Assembly (NCBI GenBank): GCA_905182985.1 | Contig: CAJJDN010000025.1 | Location: 236,002 to 300,001 of the forward strand | Reading direction: 5' to 3' | Length of the DNA stretch: 64,000 bases | From: Paramecium sonneborni | Taxonomy: Eukaryota; Ciliophora; Oligohymenophorea; Peniculida; Parameciidae | In this document: positions 63,715 through 64,000 of the stretch, piece after piece | Position numbering within the stretch: the stretch's first letter is position 1 | How the letters are laid out: each line of letters starts with the position of its first letter | Program-made: the position numbers and the translations under genes | Notes under the pieces: model-generated | What the model was told of the DNA's origin: nothing | The model's database searches: none | Seen by the model: only the letters and a program-made list of their open reading frames with translations

Positions 63715-64000
63715 ATGGCTGAAGAACACCCAGCAGTTGTTATTGATAACGGATCAGGATAATGCAAAGCCGGTATAGCAGGAGATGATGCTCCAAGATG
63801 CTGTTTCCCTGCAGTTGTAGGAAGACCTAAACATCAAGGAATTATGGTTGGTATGGACAGCAAGGAAGCCTATGTTGGAGATGAGGCTTAAGCTAAAAGA
63901 GGTGTTTTAGCACTTAAGTATCCAATTGATAATGGTATTGTCAATAATTGGGATGGTATAGAATATGTATATAAATTATATAGACATGGAAAGAATCTGG
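63715..64000 (+). CDS. Actin (divergent), 5' part
   Basis: Starts [20 protein letters not shown], continuing [60 protein letters not shown], a 28-nt intron (63956-63983) and MERIW, where the window ends. This is the N-terminal ~90 residues (subdomains 1-2) with the phosphate-binding DNGSG loop and the GDDAPR segment. Departures from conventional actin: GQCKAGI for [15 protein letters not shown] for RAVFPSIV, KHQ for RHQ/RHK. Actin polymerises into filaments and also serves in nuclear complexes. Ciliates carry several divergent actins; this is probably one of them. Confidence 0.93.

Noticed and set aside
63950..64000. Actin reading straight through as [14 protein letters not shown]
   Set aside because: A 28-nt GT...TAG intron restores the universal NWDDME-x-IW sequence, so the read-through is intronic.

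Overview
The window is macronuclear-type genomic DNA of a ciliate, most like Paramecium or a close oligohymenophorean. It is extremely AT-rich. Real proteins appear only when TAA and TAG are read as glutamine and TGA is the sole stop (ciliate nuclear code). Genes carry very short introns, mostly 22-30 nt with a few longer candidates up to 39 nt, starting GTA and usually ending TAG or AAG. Intergenic spacers are often only 20-60 bp. With the standard code almost every gene looks shattered, so all coordinates here come from manual reading in code 6. Splice sites are inferred from frame and family similarity, not from transcripts.

Layout. 1-12.3 kb: a MYND-finger/Aurora-like kinase, a decayed PKA catalytic-subunit pseudogene, the centriole protein SAS-6, several coiled-coil or unknown proteins, and a divergent promoter. 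12.3-23.7 kb: a PhoD-like phosphatase, a PTEN-like lipid phosphatase, small charged proteins, an LRR protein, a ZIP metal transporter, a syntaxin-like SNARE, a tail-anchored TPR protein, a TBC (Rab-GAP) protein and a small unknown. 23.9-31.4 kb: a large AGC kinase, small unknowns, and a tandem array of three related repeat proteins interrupted by a 425-bp run of N. 31.4-35.3 kb is gene-poor. 35.4-44.4 kb: a small protein with an RVxF-like motif, a Kelch-PP1 phosphatase (PPKL type), a broken membrane-protein gene, and a full importin-9/Kap114-type karyopherin. 44.4-54.4 kb is a graveyard: two tandem decayed GH20 beta-hexosaminidase genes, a small MGCC acylated-protein gene and a long decayed ORF. 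54.4-61.0 kb: a possible DNA-binding protein, a long coiled-coil protein, a protein with a polyalanine tract, and a multi-pass CREST/TMEM8-like membrane protein. The right end enters a divergent actin gene.

The sequence is a draft scaffold. Single n characters at 10830, 48690 and 50402 each mark a join where the end of one contig is repeated at the start of the next (about 1.0-1.35 kb each). These repeats are most likely assembly overlaps, not biological duplications. In one overlap the two copies differ by a 57-bp TA-bounded segment, which could be an internal eliminated sequence or an allelic indel. No tRNA, rRNA, CRISPR, telomere repeat or bacterial-type operon was recognised. The gene content (kinases, phosphatases, membrane-traffic proteins, basal-body proteins) is ordinary ciliate housekeeping and signalling with no obvious pathway cluster.
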